64,000 nt of DNA from Diogma glabrata (taxonomy: Eukaryota > Arthropoda > Insecta > Diptera > Cylindrotomidae). The DNA is taken from the NCBI GenBank assembly GCA_963693315.1, contig OY856186.1, positions 374,051,663-374,115,662 on the forward strand, written 5' to 3'. The notes beneath the pieces were generated by a model. It saw only the letters and a list, made by a program, of their open reading frames with translations, had not been told where the DNA came from and did not search any database. Below, one piece after another: positions 33,137 to 45,512 of this stretch (position 1 is the first letter of the stretch; each line of letters starts with the position of its first letter). A program made the translations under genes and the position numbers.

Positions 33137-33187
33137 TAACACAAAACGACTGTCGTAAATACGATAATCGACAGTCGTTTTGTGTTA
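33137..33187. repeat. Perfect 19-bp hairpin
   Basis: Arms 33137-33155 and 33169-33187 are exact reverse complements (TAACACAAAACGACTGTCG) around a 13-nt loop. The loop repeats the CGTAAATACGA theme of the left flank (CGTATTTTACG near 33110). Confidence 0.8.
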
Positions 33188-33559
33188 CAATGGAGCACAT
33201 TTCATATAGAAAATATTATTTAAAAAAAATTTTTTTTTTTACAAAAGTGTCTATGTCTAAGCTATTACTTACTAAAGTTTCCAAATTTTAAGTTGTAAAC
33301 TTTTTGAATAAAAAATTTAAAACTCACTGTGAGAGACATGACGGAGAATGGACAAATATTTTTGTGGCCTCTACATACACTCACAAATCAAAGTAAACCG
33401 AAGCATTAAACAGCTAAATAAATTTTGTTCCTGTGTAATTTTAAAATTTAAAATTTTATATATTTTTTTGTAATTTAATATTATTTAGTATTCCTTATTC
33501 TGTTGTAACTGTGTTACTTATATTATTATATGTATGGTTCAATGAAATTATAAACCATA

Positions 33560-33915
33560 AAATGGCAGCTACATGTAATATGTGTAGGTGTAGTCAAACT
33601 ATAAATGCTTGTGATATGATACATTGCGGTGGAGATTGTAATAAAGTGCTCCACCAAAAATACTCAAAAACATATCACTGAAAACAAGAATCTAATGTAC
33701 AAGTGTAATGAGTGTAAGTACTATGTGGTTGTGTGATGTAATTGTCAATTTTGGTAAAAAAAATTGACAATTTATTTAAAGTCGTCATAACTCATGAAGA
33801 AAAGTTGGAAAATCAATCTATTTTTTTGAATTCAATAAAACAGACATTACATGACTTTATTGGTGTCCAAGATAAAATAGATAGTGTCAACGAAAATGTT
33901 TTAAATAATATAATA
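33560..33915 (+). pseudogene. LINE ORF1 relic with PHD-like finger
   Basis: From ATG 33560 the frame reads MAATCNMCRCSQTINACDMIHCGGDCNKVLH, stops, then resumes in another frame as LMYKCNECK. The C-x2-C...C-G-x3-C...H and final C-x2-C spacing is that of the PHD-type finger in ORF1 of some CR1/L2-related LINEs. An open frame at 33742-33954 continues with a possible coiled coil (KIDNLFKVVITHEEKLENQ). No RT follows, so it is an isolated relic. Confidence 0.5.
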
Positions 33916-34009
33916 TATCCCAGCCAACAATCTTTGGTTTCAAATCGGTTTTGAAACTATTACGATACTAAGGTTTCAAAACCGTATGGTTACAAAATTT
34001 GATACAATT

Positions 34010-34390
34010 CATCTGCATAAACGTTTTTAAAACCTCTAGAGTACCAATTTTGTCCAGGTTCAAAAAAACCTTAAAGAATCTCAAAATCGTTAAGAAAACG
34101 TTTCAGAGTACCAGTGCAATCTAAATTCTGAAAAAGATCAAATATCATCGCAATACAGTTTATAAAACGTTTCGCGTATTAATTTTACTAGTAAAAATCA
34201 GTTTCTTTAATTCTCGTTTTTAGAAAACGTTCTTAAAACGTCTATTTTCTTAAGAAATTAATTAAAAACCACTTTTATAACGGTTCTAGAAAACCTTTTG
34301 AGATCCCAAAACAGTTTGTAAAACGTTTCAATAATCCTTCGCAAAACCAGCTTTATAAACGTGTAATAACCGTTACTGAAACACATAATT
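34010..34390. repeat. Cluster of AAAACGTTT motifs
   Basis: AAACGTTT or a close variant occurs near 34019, 34098, 34160, 34226, 34320 and 34357 at irregular 35-95-bp spacing. The intervening sequence is unrelated. Possibly part of an unknown element. Confidence 0.4.
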
Positions 34391-34399
34391 ACAGAAACC

Positions 34400-35290
34400 T
34401 AGTTCCAATAAAGAACAATACGATAAAGAGAAAGAATTGAAACTGCAAGTTTTTTAGAGAATTATTTAGTTTTCGATCTTTGGCCGGTTATTCTGTTACA
34501 TTTGAAACTAAATAAATTATCTTTTTATATATATTTTAATTCAAAACTTTTACAATATTAAGAATAATTCATTTTTTATATTTTCTAGTATAAAATTAAA
34601 TAACAATACATAATATAACATTATAATAACTAAAAATAATCAAAGAATTCATTCAAAATAATTAAAATAATAATATATTAAATAATAATAATACCAAAAT
34701 TTAGTATGTACATATGTACATAAACATTAAACAACAAGTTTATTTTATTAGCAAAATTCTTTTGATTAAATTTAAAGTTCCGATTTATAAAGTCTTTAAG
34801 AAATCTACTGTTATAATGGTCGGTGTAAGTGGGAAATTTTGAACGAACAGCCTGTAATAAAACATTTTGAATTTCTTTATATGGAAGAAAAGGTTTTTTG
34901 TTTTTGCTTCCAGTTCCTGTCCATGACAAGTTTACCAAAACCGTATCCGGTTTACCAATGTTACTTGCGCATCCAGATGGATGCGGCCCACCAAACGCAC
35001 TCAAATATGCAATCCGAAAAAATTAAGGCATTATAAGAAATAGCATACAACTTATCGGGATAGGACTTTTAATGATAATAAATAAACCAACCGTAGAACA
35101 GAATTTTAAACGTACCATTTGTTTTCTGAACTCTGGATTCAACTTGCTTTGACTTTCAAAGCAATCCAATGATTCGATGGTTTCTGTCGGTATTTCATAA
35201 TCAGGTTTTTCGTAATTTAAAGCATTGTGAGTTTGAACTGGCATCTTATTAAAAAATAAATTTAAGGATCCCTGCAATGTTGTTTGGTTT
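34400..35290. other. Intergenic AT-rich sequence, nothing recognised
   Basis: Short open frames on both strands, none with recognisable domains or neighbours. Confidence 0.4.
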
Positions 35291-35291
35291 T

Positions 35292-36235
<944 letters not shown>

Positions 36236-38905
36236 TTTCTAGCGGATATACGTGCCGGATCGAAGCTGAATCAAGGTTTGTGTAGGTTTTTTGCAGATTC
36301 GGTTTCTGGGGAGGCAAAAACTGGCAACACACATTATTTATGGACGAATAATGTTCCTCCAAATTATTTATATTTTGAATGAAAGTTGAATTTATGTCTA
36401 AGTTTGTTTGTGCCATTGCGTGATGCATATGTTGATCCTCATTGTCAGTGCCGCATACAATGGAAGTTTACCTTTCCTTTCCCAAAGCGTCTTTTAGCGT
36501 TTCTACATGGATTGATTATATTTGTTTAATGAAGTTTTTAGAGCATATTAAAATTATATAAATCTAGTAAAATGGATTGAAGTTCGCTCTTGGAAATATT
36601 TTAAGAGTTTTAATGAATCTGTTGGCATTATGTCTGTATGTGTGTAATAACTTATCAATATTTTTTCGTAAAATTGTGCACGGCATCCTAATCCAATCTG
36701 GTTGTTCGAGGGTGATATCTTTTTTTAGCTGTATTAACTTCTCTTGTTTAGCTGTATTAACTAGATGGAACTGCCATGCAATTGCGCTCGCCTTCTTCTA
36801 CTGTTTCAATTACGCAGTACATTTCAAAAATCAAATCTAAATCAAAGTAAAATATTTAAACAAAACAGAAGATTTAAAAACAGTTGATCGATTAGATGAG
36901 TGGACAAAAAGCAGAAATTCTGGGTGTAATTTCCATCCGAAATAACTTGCATTTTATATTTTTAGATGATCAATGCATTGACGAATCCACAAAAGATATA
37001 TTTGCCTTATAAATGTTCAGCAATGTTGATTTTATGGGAGTTACATACAAGTCACTTTTAATATTTAATTTTTGCCCTATATTTTGGTTTCAAACTCTGT
37101 TAAAATAGCATACTGTAACGATTGACTATTTCTAATATTTCTCTAAAAGTAGGAATATACAGATATAACGAAATTTCCTAATAATTTGCTAATTTTTTTT
37201 AACACAGGCCTTCCTTTTATAGAATGAAAGGATATAAAAGTTTTTATGTATGTAATTTTAGTTCTTTGTTCTCGAACAACACATCTGTTCAAATTTATTG
37301 AGTTTTTAGAAAAGTTGTTTGATCAGATGATATATGTAAATTGTAAAAGTTTAAATGTATAATTTTTATTACGCTGAAAGCGACAATAAAGATAGAAACA
37401 AAAACATGGAAAATGCTATTTATCTCCGAACATTTTTTGATTCGGGATCATTATGTAAAATAAAATTAAACAATGGAGTTGCAATCAGTAGTGTATTGTG
37501 CCACAAGTGTTTTAAAGTTTAATTGTTTTGACTAATTAATTGTTCAAGTTAAATTTGTAAAATCAATCTATTTTTTTGTTTTAAAACTAGTTCAAATTTT
37601 CGTGGCATTTAGATTAAATTTTGTATATGAAGATTTTTTTTGTTGCAATATAAAAAAATAAAACAAACAAATAAAATAAAAAGTTCGACATTGTTGATTT
37701 ATTACGAATGGCATAGTTTTGTATTTTAAATTATGAGCGTGTTTAATTGTTCATTATTCCACACCATTTATTGGAAAATAATTAAATCGATGGCGGTTAA
37801 GAAAAGTAAAAATGATTGTTATTGGAATCTAAGAAAATGTGTTCAATAAGCGCATACTATACATGATACAAATATAGCTCGTCATCAATATTTGAAAGTG
37901 ATAGATTTTTTTTTTCAACGCAAAACATATATGTACAAGGTAGTACTTGAGGGCACTTGTATTATGATATTGATTCAGAAGGTCAAAAGTTTGATGTTGT
38001 TGGTCGATTACAGTGTAATTTTGACTCTTCTTTATATGGATATAATACTGGATATAAACTCGTTGTTATATACAATGGAATTTTGTGACAAATTTCGTTT
38101 AGCATTAGCTATCTCACATCAAGTTTAGGGAAATAAAATGCTTTGTTAAGGAACAATGGCTGATAGTTGTGGGTTGGAAAATTTGAAAAACTACATGTAT
38201 AGAATGAAAGAAGACGAAGATCATTTGAGTGTAGTGCATATACACCGACATCTTCTTTGTTATTTAGGGTAATTATTTGATGTTCTTGATCTGGAAGTTT
38301 TAAGTTTAAGAGAAGATTGAAATTTTCAATATTTGTATGAGTTGATATGAGAACCGACTAACAGCCCACACTATACTCAGTACCTTGTGGCGACTGGTCA
38401 AGATCCTCTCGTCCTAACCATGCTACTAACAGACATCTTGCGGTCCTTACTTGCAGCTAATGCTGACTAGTCATCAGTTTAAGGGTGAGTTTTATTAGTG
38501 GGACCCCGTGAAACTTAGGATGCTACTATGTTCTACTGCGTCACACTTCCATCTTCTGAGGATCAATACGGAAAAATTAATAAGTCATTATTTCCATGCA
38601 TGTAAATATTTATTTACAAGCATTTTCATTTTATATCCTAAATTATATAAAGTTAGAATCTACACCGATCCACGTAGACAAAACAAAGTATGTATTAATT
38701 ACAAATATTTCTTTTCGTATAATTTATTATTTTCCTTCTAATTTCAATTCTACATTATATTTGATCCCTCCTTGGTCCTACTGCAGGAACGTAGAGTTCT
38801 TCGTACCGCGCAAGAACCTGAAAGCAAAAAAAAAAACAAAAAAAAAATCGATCTGATCTTCTCAGACTGAATAACGAAAGAAGAAAAACAAACGGGAAAA
38901 GAAAT
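36236..38905. other. Intergenic sequence, mostly unrecognised
   Basis: AT-rich with no convincing gene. A block at 38340-38540 and the stretch 38770-38830 are visibly less AT-rich and may be scraps of old elements. An open frame on the minus strand at 36189-36428 has no recognisable domain. Confidence 0.4.
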
Positions 38906-38909
38906 GCAA

Positions 38910-39602
38910 AATAATAAATAAATAAATTAAATTAAATAAATTAAATAAATAAAATAAATTAAATAAATTAAATAAATTAAATATATTAAATAAATTTAAT
39001 TTATTTAATTAATTAATTAATTTATTTAATAAATTAAATAAACTAAATAAATTAAATAAATTAAATAAATTAAATAAATTAAATAAATTAAATAAATTAA
39101 ATAAATTAAATAAATTAAATAAATTAAATAAATTAAATAAATTGAATAAATTAAATAAATTAAATAAATAAAATAAATTAAATAAAATAATTAAATTAAA
39201 TAAATTAAATAAATTAAATAAATTAAATAAATTAAATAAATTAAATAAATTAAATAAATTAAATAAATTAAATAAATTAAATAAATTAAATAAATTAAAT
39301 AAATTAAATAAATTAAATAAATTAAATAAATTAAATAAATTAAATAAATTAAATAAATTAAATAAATTAAATAAATTAAATAAATTAAATAAATTAAATA
39401 AATTAAATAAATTAAATAAATTAAATAAATTGAATAAATTAAATAAATTAAATAAATTAAATAAATATAATAAATGAAATAAATTAAATAAATTAAATAA
39501 ATGAAATAAATTAAATAAATTAAATGAATTAAATAAATTAAATAAATTAAATAAATTAAATAAATTAAATAAATGAAATAAAATAAAATAAATTAAATAA
39601 TA
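38910..39602 (+). repeat. 9-bp minisatellite (AAATAAATT)n
   Basis: About 690 bp of a 9-bp unit with occasional variants (GAAT, AAATGAAAT). A short palindromic switch in orientation occurs near 38995-39035. The unit differs from the 24.4-kb minisatellite by one base. Confidence 0.95.
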
Positions 39603-39855
39603 TAAATTATTTAAAATATTAGACTTATAAATATTAATTAAACTTAGACATGCTTATCTCCTATTTTTCCAATGACCATGACGAGGTACCCACGTACCTA
39701 GTGATACTTTGGAATTTATACCGTACATAACCAATCGAAAACTTATTTAATTCAAAAATAATATATTAGGTTCACCAATCTTATGAACGCAAAGTAACAG
39801 ACCACCTTGATTTGGGCCTTTACGAAACTGTTTATTTTTATCTGTTTTGTCAAAT

Positions 39856-40951
39856 TTATTTAGCGTATGGTTTTTTTTGTGACACATTAAAACTTAAACT
39901 TAAAAATAGGTAGACTCTTCTATGAAATCTACCTAAAACAAAACATGGATACACATTAAATGAACTTACAATCGATTTGATTGCGCGTATTTTAAGTAAA
40001 AATTAAAAAGTAAAATATTTGAACATTGGGCAGTACATTTGAACATTAGATGTTTACATCGAGCGAGTCTATCCATGCTACTACATCGGGAGTTGCCAAA
40101 TGGATGTCTGAGATGTTGCCATTGTAACGTCGAATTGGACACAGTTGCAATGTGTTTTATAGTTTGTTGTGGAGCGCCGCAGTCACACTCAGGGGACTCT
40201 GAAATGCCCCACTTGTAGAAAGAATCAGCACAACGTCCATGATTCGTTCTTATTCGGTTTAATGTAGTCCAGGTATGACGAGGCAAATCGAAACTAGTTT
40301 GGGTAGAAGTCGGGTTAGTAATAGAAAGGCCAGTTGTGGCGTGCAGCTGGCAGTCATGTTTTTGAGTATGTGTGCTATTCAACCAGACTGGTGCGCCATA
40401 CTCAGCCACTGAGTAAACCAGACTTAGAGTAGTTGTGCGGAGGGTAGCTGGAGTAGCACCACATGTAGAGCCTGCCAGTTTGTGCAATATATTGTTTCTC
40501 GTTTTAAGTTTTTGTGACGTGTTTTCTAGGTGGAGTTTAAAAGAAAGAGTTCTATCGAGAGTAATGCCCAGGTACTTTGGCTGTTGATTATATTTAATGA
40601 CAGTGCCGTTTGATAACACTGATAGTTCGTGTTTTGCCAGTTTTTGTTTAAGTGGAAACAGGAGCTCTCGGTTTTACTTAGATTGGGAAATAAGCTCCAC
40701 GGTCGAAAATAGTCATTGATTATCCTTAGGTCAGTTGAGAGCAAATCCTCCAAAACACCCATGTCTTTGTTTTGAGTGGCCAGGGTCCAATCATCAGCGT
40801 AACCAAATTTCTTTGATGTTGTGTCAGGAATGTCATGAATGTACAGATTAAAAAGTAATGGCGCCAGGACGGAACCCTGTGGTAAACCATTGTTAAGCAT
40901 TTTAGACCTACTACAGGAATTATTTAGATGAACTTTATTTATTTAGATGAA
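39856..40951 (-). mobile_element. 5'-truncated RTE-like LINE
   Basis: Minus strand. Two overlapping frames (40900-40526 and 40619-39966, one frameshift apart) give the end of an RT: NGLPQGSVLAPLLFNLYIHD, then FGYADDWTLATQ, then KYLGITLDRTLSFKLHLE and ATPATLRTTTLSLVYSVAEY. The tail has L-P-R-x-x-W...N-R-I-R-T...C-A-D...K-W-G...C-D-C-G, as in RTE/BovB-related elements. A 14-bp exact repeat, CTGTTTTGTCAAAT, flanks it at 39842-39855 and 40952-40965 and may be the target duplication. Clade assignment is from memory. Confidence 0.65.
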
Positions 40952-41279
40952 CTGTTTTGTCAAATGAACTGAACAATAACTTTTACACTCAATTCACTTG
41001 TGAACGTTTACCATAGAAAAAGCATTTCCTATGTTCTTCAATTTAATTCCTAATTCAAGTTACGAGAGGTCTTTTAATTTCTTTTAATTTTTATTTCACT
41101 ACCAAATTCACCGTATTTCCAAAATTCTGAATCCAATACGCTTATAAACTTAACTTTAATTGAATTTAATTATTCATCATAAAATTTTTTATATGAATCT
41201 CAACGCCGGAAAATAAATCTCATTGAGATGAAGCATGAAGTTTCTTTTTTTATTTTATTAACATGCACTTCTTCGTTCT

Positions 41280-42680
41280 CCGTCCAAGAACAACAAAAAC
41301 CATATCCTCGTTTCAACCATTCATTAGCTGATAGTGCCCCATTTTCTCAATTGGTCAATGCAAGAACTAATTCATGAAATCGATTACTAAATTTCCTATT
41401 GGAAAAAATGGGCCGTCCATAACGACCTGATCGTTATAACCTCTTTCTCAATAGTTGGATAATTTTTCTCGGCTTTATTCAGAACATTACTCGCATAAAC
41501 GATTGGAAGATCGACAGAGTTATGATCCTGAGGTAAAATGGCTCCAAATGCCATATCACTAGCATCGGAAGTTTTCGTAAATATTTAAAAAAAAAAAACA
41601 GGATATTGCAATATTGGTGGACTTATTAATGCTATTTGCAGTTTTTAAAAGATTCGTCACAAAATTCATCCCAAGAGTTGTAAGTGCTTGTGCCATTCAT
41701 GAAAAATTTGCAATAAATCCCCTATTGCGAGTCCCACAAATAAATTTTGCTTCTTTGGTACTACGACGAATAGGGGGTAATTTTTTATTGCTGCCATCTT
41801 TTCTGGATCAGGATTTATGCCGGAAGAAGTTAAAAGATGTCCTAGATAATTGATTTCTTGATTTCTTTTTGTAGGAACTGACATTTATTTTAAATTGTTT
41901 TTAAATTGTGATCTCTAAGGTTTGTAAATATTTCTTCTAATTTTAGGTTATAAATTATGATCAACTAAATTATGTCCATGAGTGATTTTATCATCTAAAT
42001 AGACGAAAAATTTTATTCCATTAATGCCTGTTATAACAGTATTCATTAATCATTGAAAGTTGAATGACCACCTTTTAAACCGAATGGAAGCCTTGTAAAG
42101 TGGAAATGTCTAAAATTGGTACTAAATTTTGTCTTTTCAAAGCTGTTCTAAATTTTTACAAATATTTGGTAAGGGATATATGTCGCTAATATAGTTATTT
42201 CATTTAACTTCCCTTAGTCTACAACCATTCGCCATTTTGTTTCACCCTTAACAGAGTTTTTTGGAACAGCAAATATCGGTGAATTCTAAGGACTCTTAGA
42301 ATTTCCTATGATATCATCGTGAAATATTTATTGAAATTGCTCATTGACATGGGACTTGGTTGATTTGGAAAATCGGCACTGTTTTATATTAATTTTAGGA
42401 GTATCAGATAGGTAGGCATTTTATGAGCAATTGCATCATTTACAGTGAGTTTATCATTTTCAAGATGGGAGATATTATTGAATATCCTACATATGTTTAG
42501 AATGCTACTTTTTTCTTCAGGATTAAAATCTTCTACATTAAGCTTGGATTTAAGACGATCTTCACTAAAGTTTTTAAAAGAAGTTATATGAAACAAATCG
42601 TTTATCGATATTTTTTCTAAAAAAAATATGATGCGGTTTTTAATTCTATTGATGATGTTGGTCGGCATAATGGTTGGCAT
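41280..42680 (-). pseudogene. Gypsy pol relic (linker, RT, RNase H)
   Basis: Minus strand, broken by stops and frameshifts. A linker frame (42680-42384) includes LNVEDFNPEEKSSILNICR and LENDKLTVNDAIAHKMPT, typical upstream of RT in 17.6/297-type gypsy elements. RT pieces follow: WRMVVDYRKLNEITI (about 42235-42190), FFVYLDDK (about 42010-41990) and EINYLGHLLTSSGINPDPEKMAAI (41860-41790). RNase H starts KTSDASDMAFGAILPQD (about 41575-41525). The second Asp of Y-x-DD is retained. Protease and integrase are not present. Confidence 0.7.
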
Positions 42681-42763
42681 GATATGTGCTACTCTTTCAT
42701 GGTCAGATTTTGGAAATAAAAATAAAATAAAATGTAAAAAACAAGATTTTTAAATATTATCTG

Positions 42764-43297
42764 CACTAGTTTACAAATTTTGAACTTTTTTTGACTCCCT
42801 GAATAAACCCCAACTTTTCTTATGGATTTGAACCTCCTAAACACGAATATCATACTCATTTTTTTTTGATTAGCTCTTGTTTTTGAGATATTCACGAAAA
42901 ACCAATTTTTTCGGTGATCAAAAATGTTTTTTCGGTTTTTGAGTCCCATATTTTACAAAACAATCAAATTAAAAATATTAATGAAACATATGCATAGCAA
43001 ATATGCCAACAAACATTTTGAGCAATATTTTGTAAAAATCCAGTAAGGATTCTGGAAGTTACAGTCGAAAAAAGTTAAAAAAATACGGAAAATTCATGTT
43101 TTTTTAAAATTTTTCTATTTTCAACACCATAAATTTTGAACAAATAAAGACACTAATTTTTTTTAATTTCTTGGAGCCTAAAGTAACTTTATTTTTTTTT
43201 CTTTTAAGCTAAAAGATACGAATATTGGTGCAGTTTGCACCAAGTTATTCAAGGTTTCCCAAAGAAAGTCAAAACTCAAAATTTGGAAAAAGAATTT
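42764..43297 (-). repeat. Left arm of a long inverted repeat
   Basis: About 530 bp, the reverse complement (diverged) of 48505-49031. Outer end CACTAGTTTACAAA. Shared stretches include ATTGGTGCAGTTTGCACCAA and TATGCATAG. A minus-strand open frame inside it has no meaning. Confidence 0.8.
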
Positions 43298-43363
43298 AAC
43301 TATAAGAATAATTTAAATTCTGCAACATAATTGATTTATATATAAGTTGTTTCGTAGTAGATC

Positions 43364-43715
43364 TAGCTCCTCCCACCTCGGAATTATTTTAGGAGTTGGA
43401 AAATATCAGTTAGTTGAATATGAAATGTCTTTTTTTGACAAAAGTTGTATTTTATTTGTATATGATTTTTCTCGAAATTGAGATTATTTTTGTGAAGTTT
43501 TTTGACATGATTTAGCTCCTCCCACCTCGAACTTATTCGAGGAGTTGGAAAATATCAGCTAGTTGATTATGAAATGACTTTTTTTGACAAAAGCTGTATT
43601 TTATTTGTATATGATTTTTCTCGAAATTGAGATTTTTTTTGTGAAGTTTTTTGACATAATCCAGCTCCTCCCACCTCGGATTTATTTTAGGAGTTGAAAA
43701 ATATCAGTTAGTACT
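43364..43715. repeat. 149-bp tandem repeat, about 2.4 copies
   Basis: AGCTCCTCCCACCTCG recurs at 43365, 43514 and 43663, a period of 149 bp; the units contain TTAGGAGTTGGAAAATATCA and a TTTTTTTGACAAAAG stretch. It sits between the left inverted arm and the BEL/Pao element. Confidence 0.85.
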
Positions 43716-43778
43716 GAAGATAGGCAGTTCTTATAAATGGGGTGATTCTTTTAGCAGTATGTATTATGTTGCTTCCAC

Positions 43779-44075
43779 TGAAAATCCTTGGATGAAGATT
43801 TTTATTTGTGGGTTGCGATAACAAAGATGACTTATTTAAAAATAACTAATCTCTCTCATGGTTTGTAGTGGAATGGAATGAACATTTATTAAATTTTATA
43901 CTTTTTTTCGATATACGGTACAACAGTTACATTATACAAAAAAAATAATAATTGAACAATAAAAGAGAAAGTAAATTACATAATTTGAGAGAATTTAAAT
44001 TTAAATACAAAGTTTGTGTTTATATATTAGGTTATCTCGTAATGGATGATAAAACATCTTCGTTACGCGTAAACA
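43779..44075 (-). repeat. 3' LTR of BEL/Pao element
   Basis: 297 bp. On the minus strand TGTTTACG...GGATTTTCA, with TG/CA ends. Matches 47473-47769. Confidence 0.9.
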
Positions 44076-44209
44076 TACTGCCGGCCTTGAAACGATGTTT
44101 CAATCTAAAATTTAAGTGCTGGGCCCCCCACTGTTATCATATAGCGGCAGTTTATAGAGCTTCTAGATTGGACGTTTGATGTATTTTTAGTTTTTAGTGT
44201 GACACCTTA

Positions 44210-45500
44210 AGCCAAGTTATCACTTCCTGGATGTAATTCCGTATAGGCTGGTTATCTTCTTTAAAGACAATGATGTCACCAAATTTGATGTTTCATTGCC
44301 GTGATTGCAATTTGGCACGCCGTTGCAGCGATGTCAAATACTCAGTGTGGCATATGTACCATAAGTGTTGGATAAACTGTTGAACTAATTGGCACCGTGT
44401 TAGATGGGATGATTTATTTTTATTGAAATCTGGTTAGATGATTTTTCTTATTGGATGCCCGATAACAAAATATGCCGGAGATAGAAAATCGATTAGATCT
44501 GGAGCAAGTATGGAATGCATAATGGCCTCAAGTTCCGTCAACAATGTGCTTAATATATCTTCGTAAGTCAGCATAATACTTCTAACTACTCGTTTCAGGT
44601 GAAACTTCTTTGATTTTATTACGCTTTCTCATAAGCCACCAGTGTGTGATGAAAATGATGAGTTAAGGTACCAATTTATATTTTTCCTTAAAAGAAAGCA
44701 AGAGATATGATTAGAATTTTTTGTTTAAAATATTGAACAAGCTTCAAGTAATTGTTGGCATCAACAAAGTTGGTGGCTATCAGAATAAATGTCAATGCAA
44801 GCGCCTTTACAAAACTTATGATAGATCTTCTTTTTATGAAGGATTTTACAGGTTATACCCAATCCGTTAGAACTGCTGCCATGAACTGATTTCATTGTGA
44901 TGCTCGGTTTTGACACAAATGACATACTTGTGTATATAGTTTGATTTATGTAATGTCGAACTCCATCGATTCAATAATTTTGATGCAACATTGACATTAA
45001 TAATGTTGGTTCTACGTAATGATGTGGAATATGCATTTCTTCCATTATTAAACTAGTGAATTTTGATGACTGTAGGATGTTTCGTTTCTTATGATTGCTT
45101 TGATTGACGAAATTTGAAAATAACATTACAAAATGACTATCGAGTTGTTGGCCCAACCATTAGTAAATCGTTAAGGGCCTGTGGGATCTTTTCTATACCC
45201 AAAAAACCTTTTGACATAGATGTCAATTTAAAATTAGTAAATTAGCTGAATCTGTATTTGAATTACGGTCTACAATAACAAATTCCAAATATCGTATTTA
45301 AAGCTATAGGTTCCATTTGAACCTTTGTTTATACGTTCATCGATAAAGGTATAAAATGCTGCATTTGAGCCGATCAGAATATTTATTTCATTTGATTGCT
45401 GAAATAATTGATCAGCCAAGTTAGGTTTTTTAAACAAATGCCAATCTTCAATAGTAAGTTTAACATATGACGTAGTGCTGATATTTGGCACAATAAACGA
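44210..45500 (-). pseudogene. BEL/Pao pol remnants
   Basis: Degenerate minus-strand region. 45491-45270 reads VKLTIEDWHLFKKPNLAD and NILIGSNAAF, the retropepsin-linked segment of BEL elements. 44380-44220 reads QQFIQHLWYICHTEYLTSLQRRAKL then FGDIIVFKEDNQPIRNYIQEVI, the integrase C-terminus. Nothing between them looks like RT. Confidence 0.6.
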
Positions 45501-45512
45501 ATTGATAGATAA

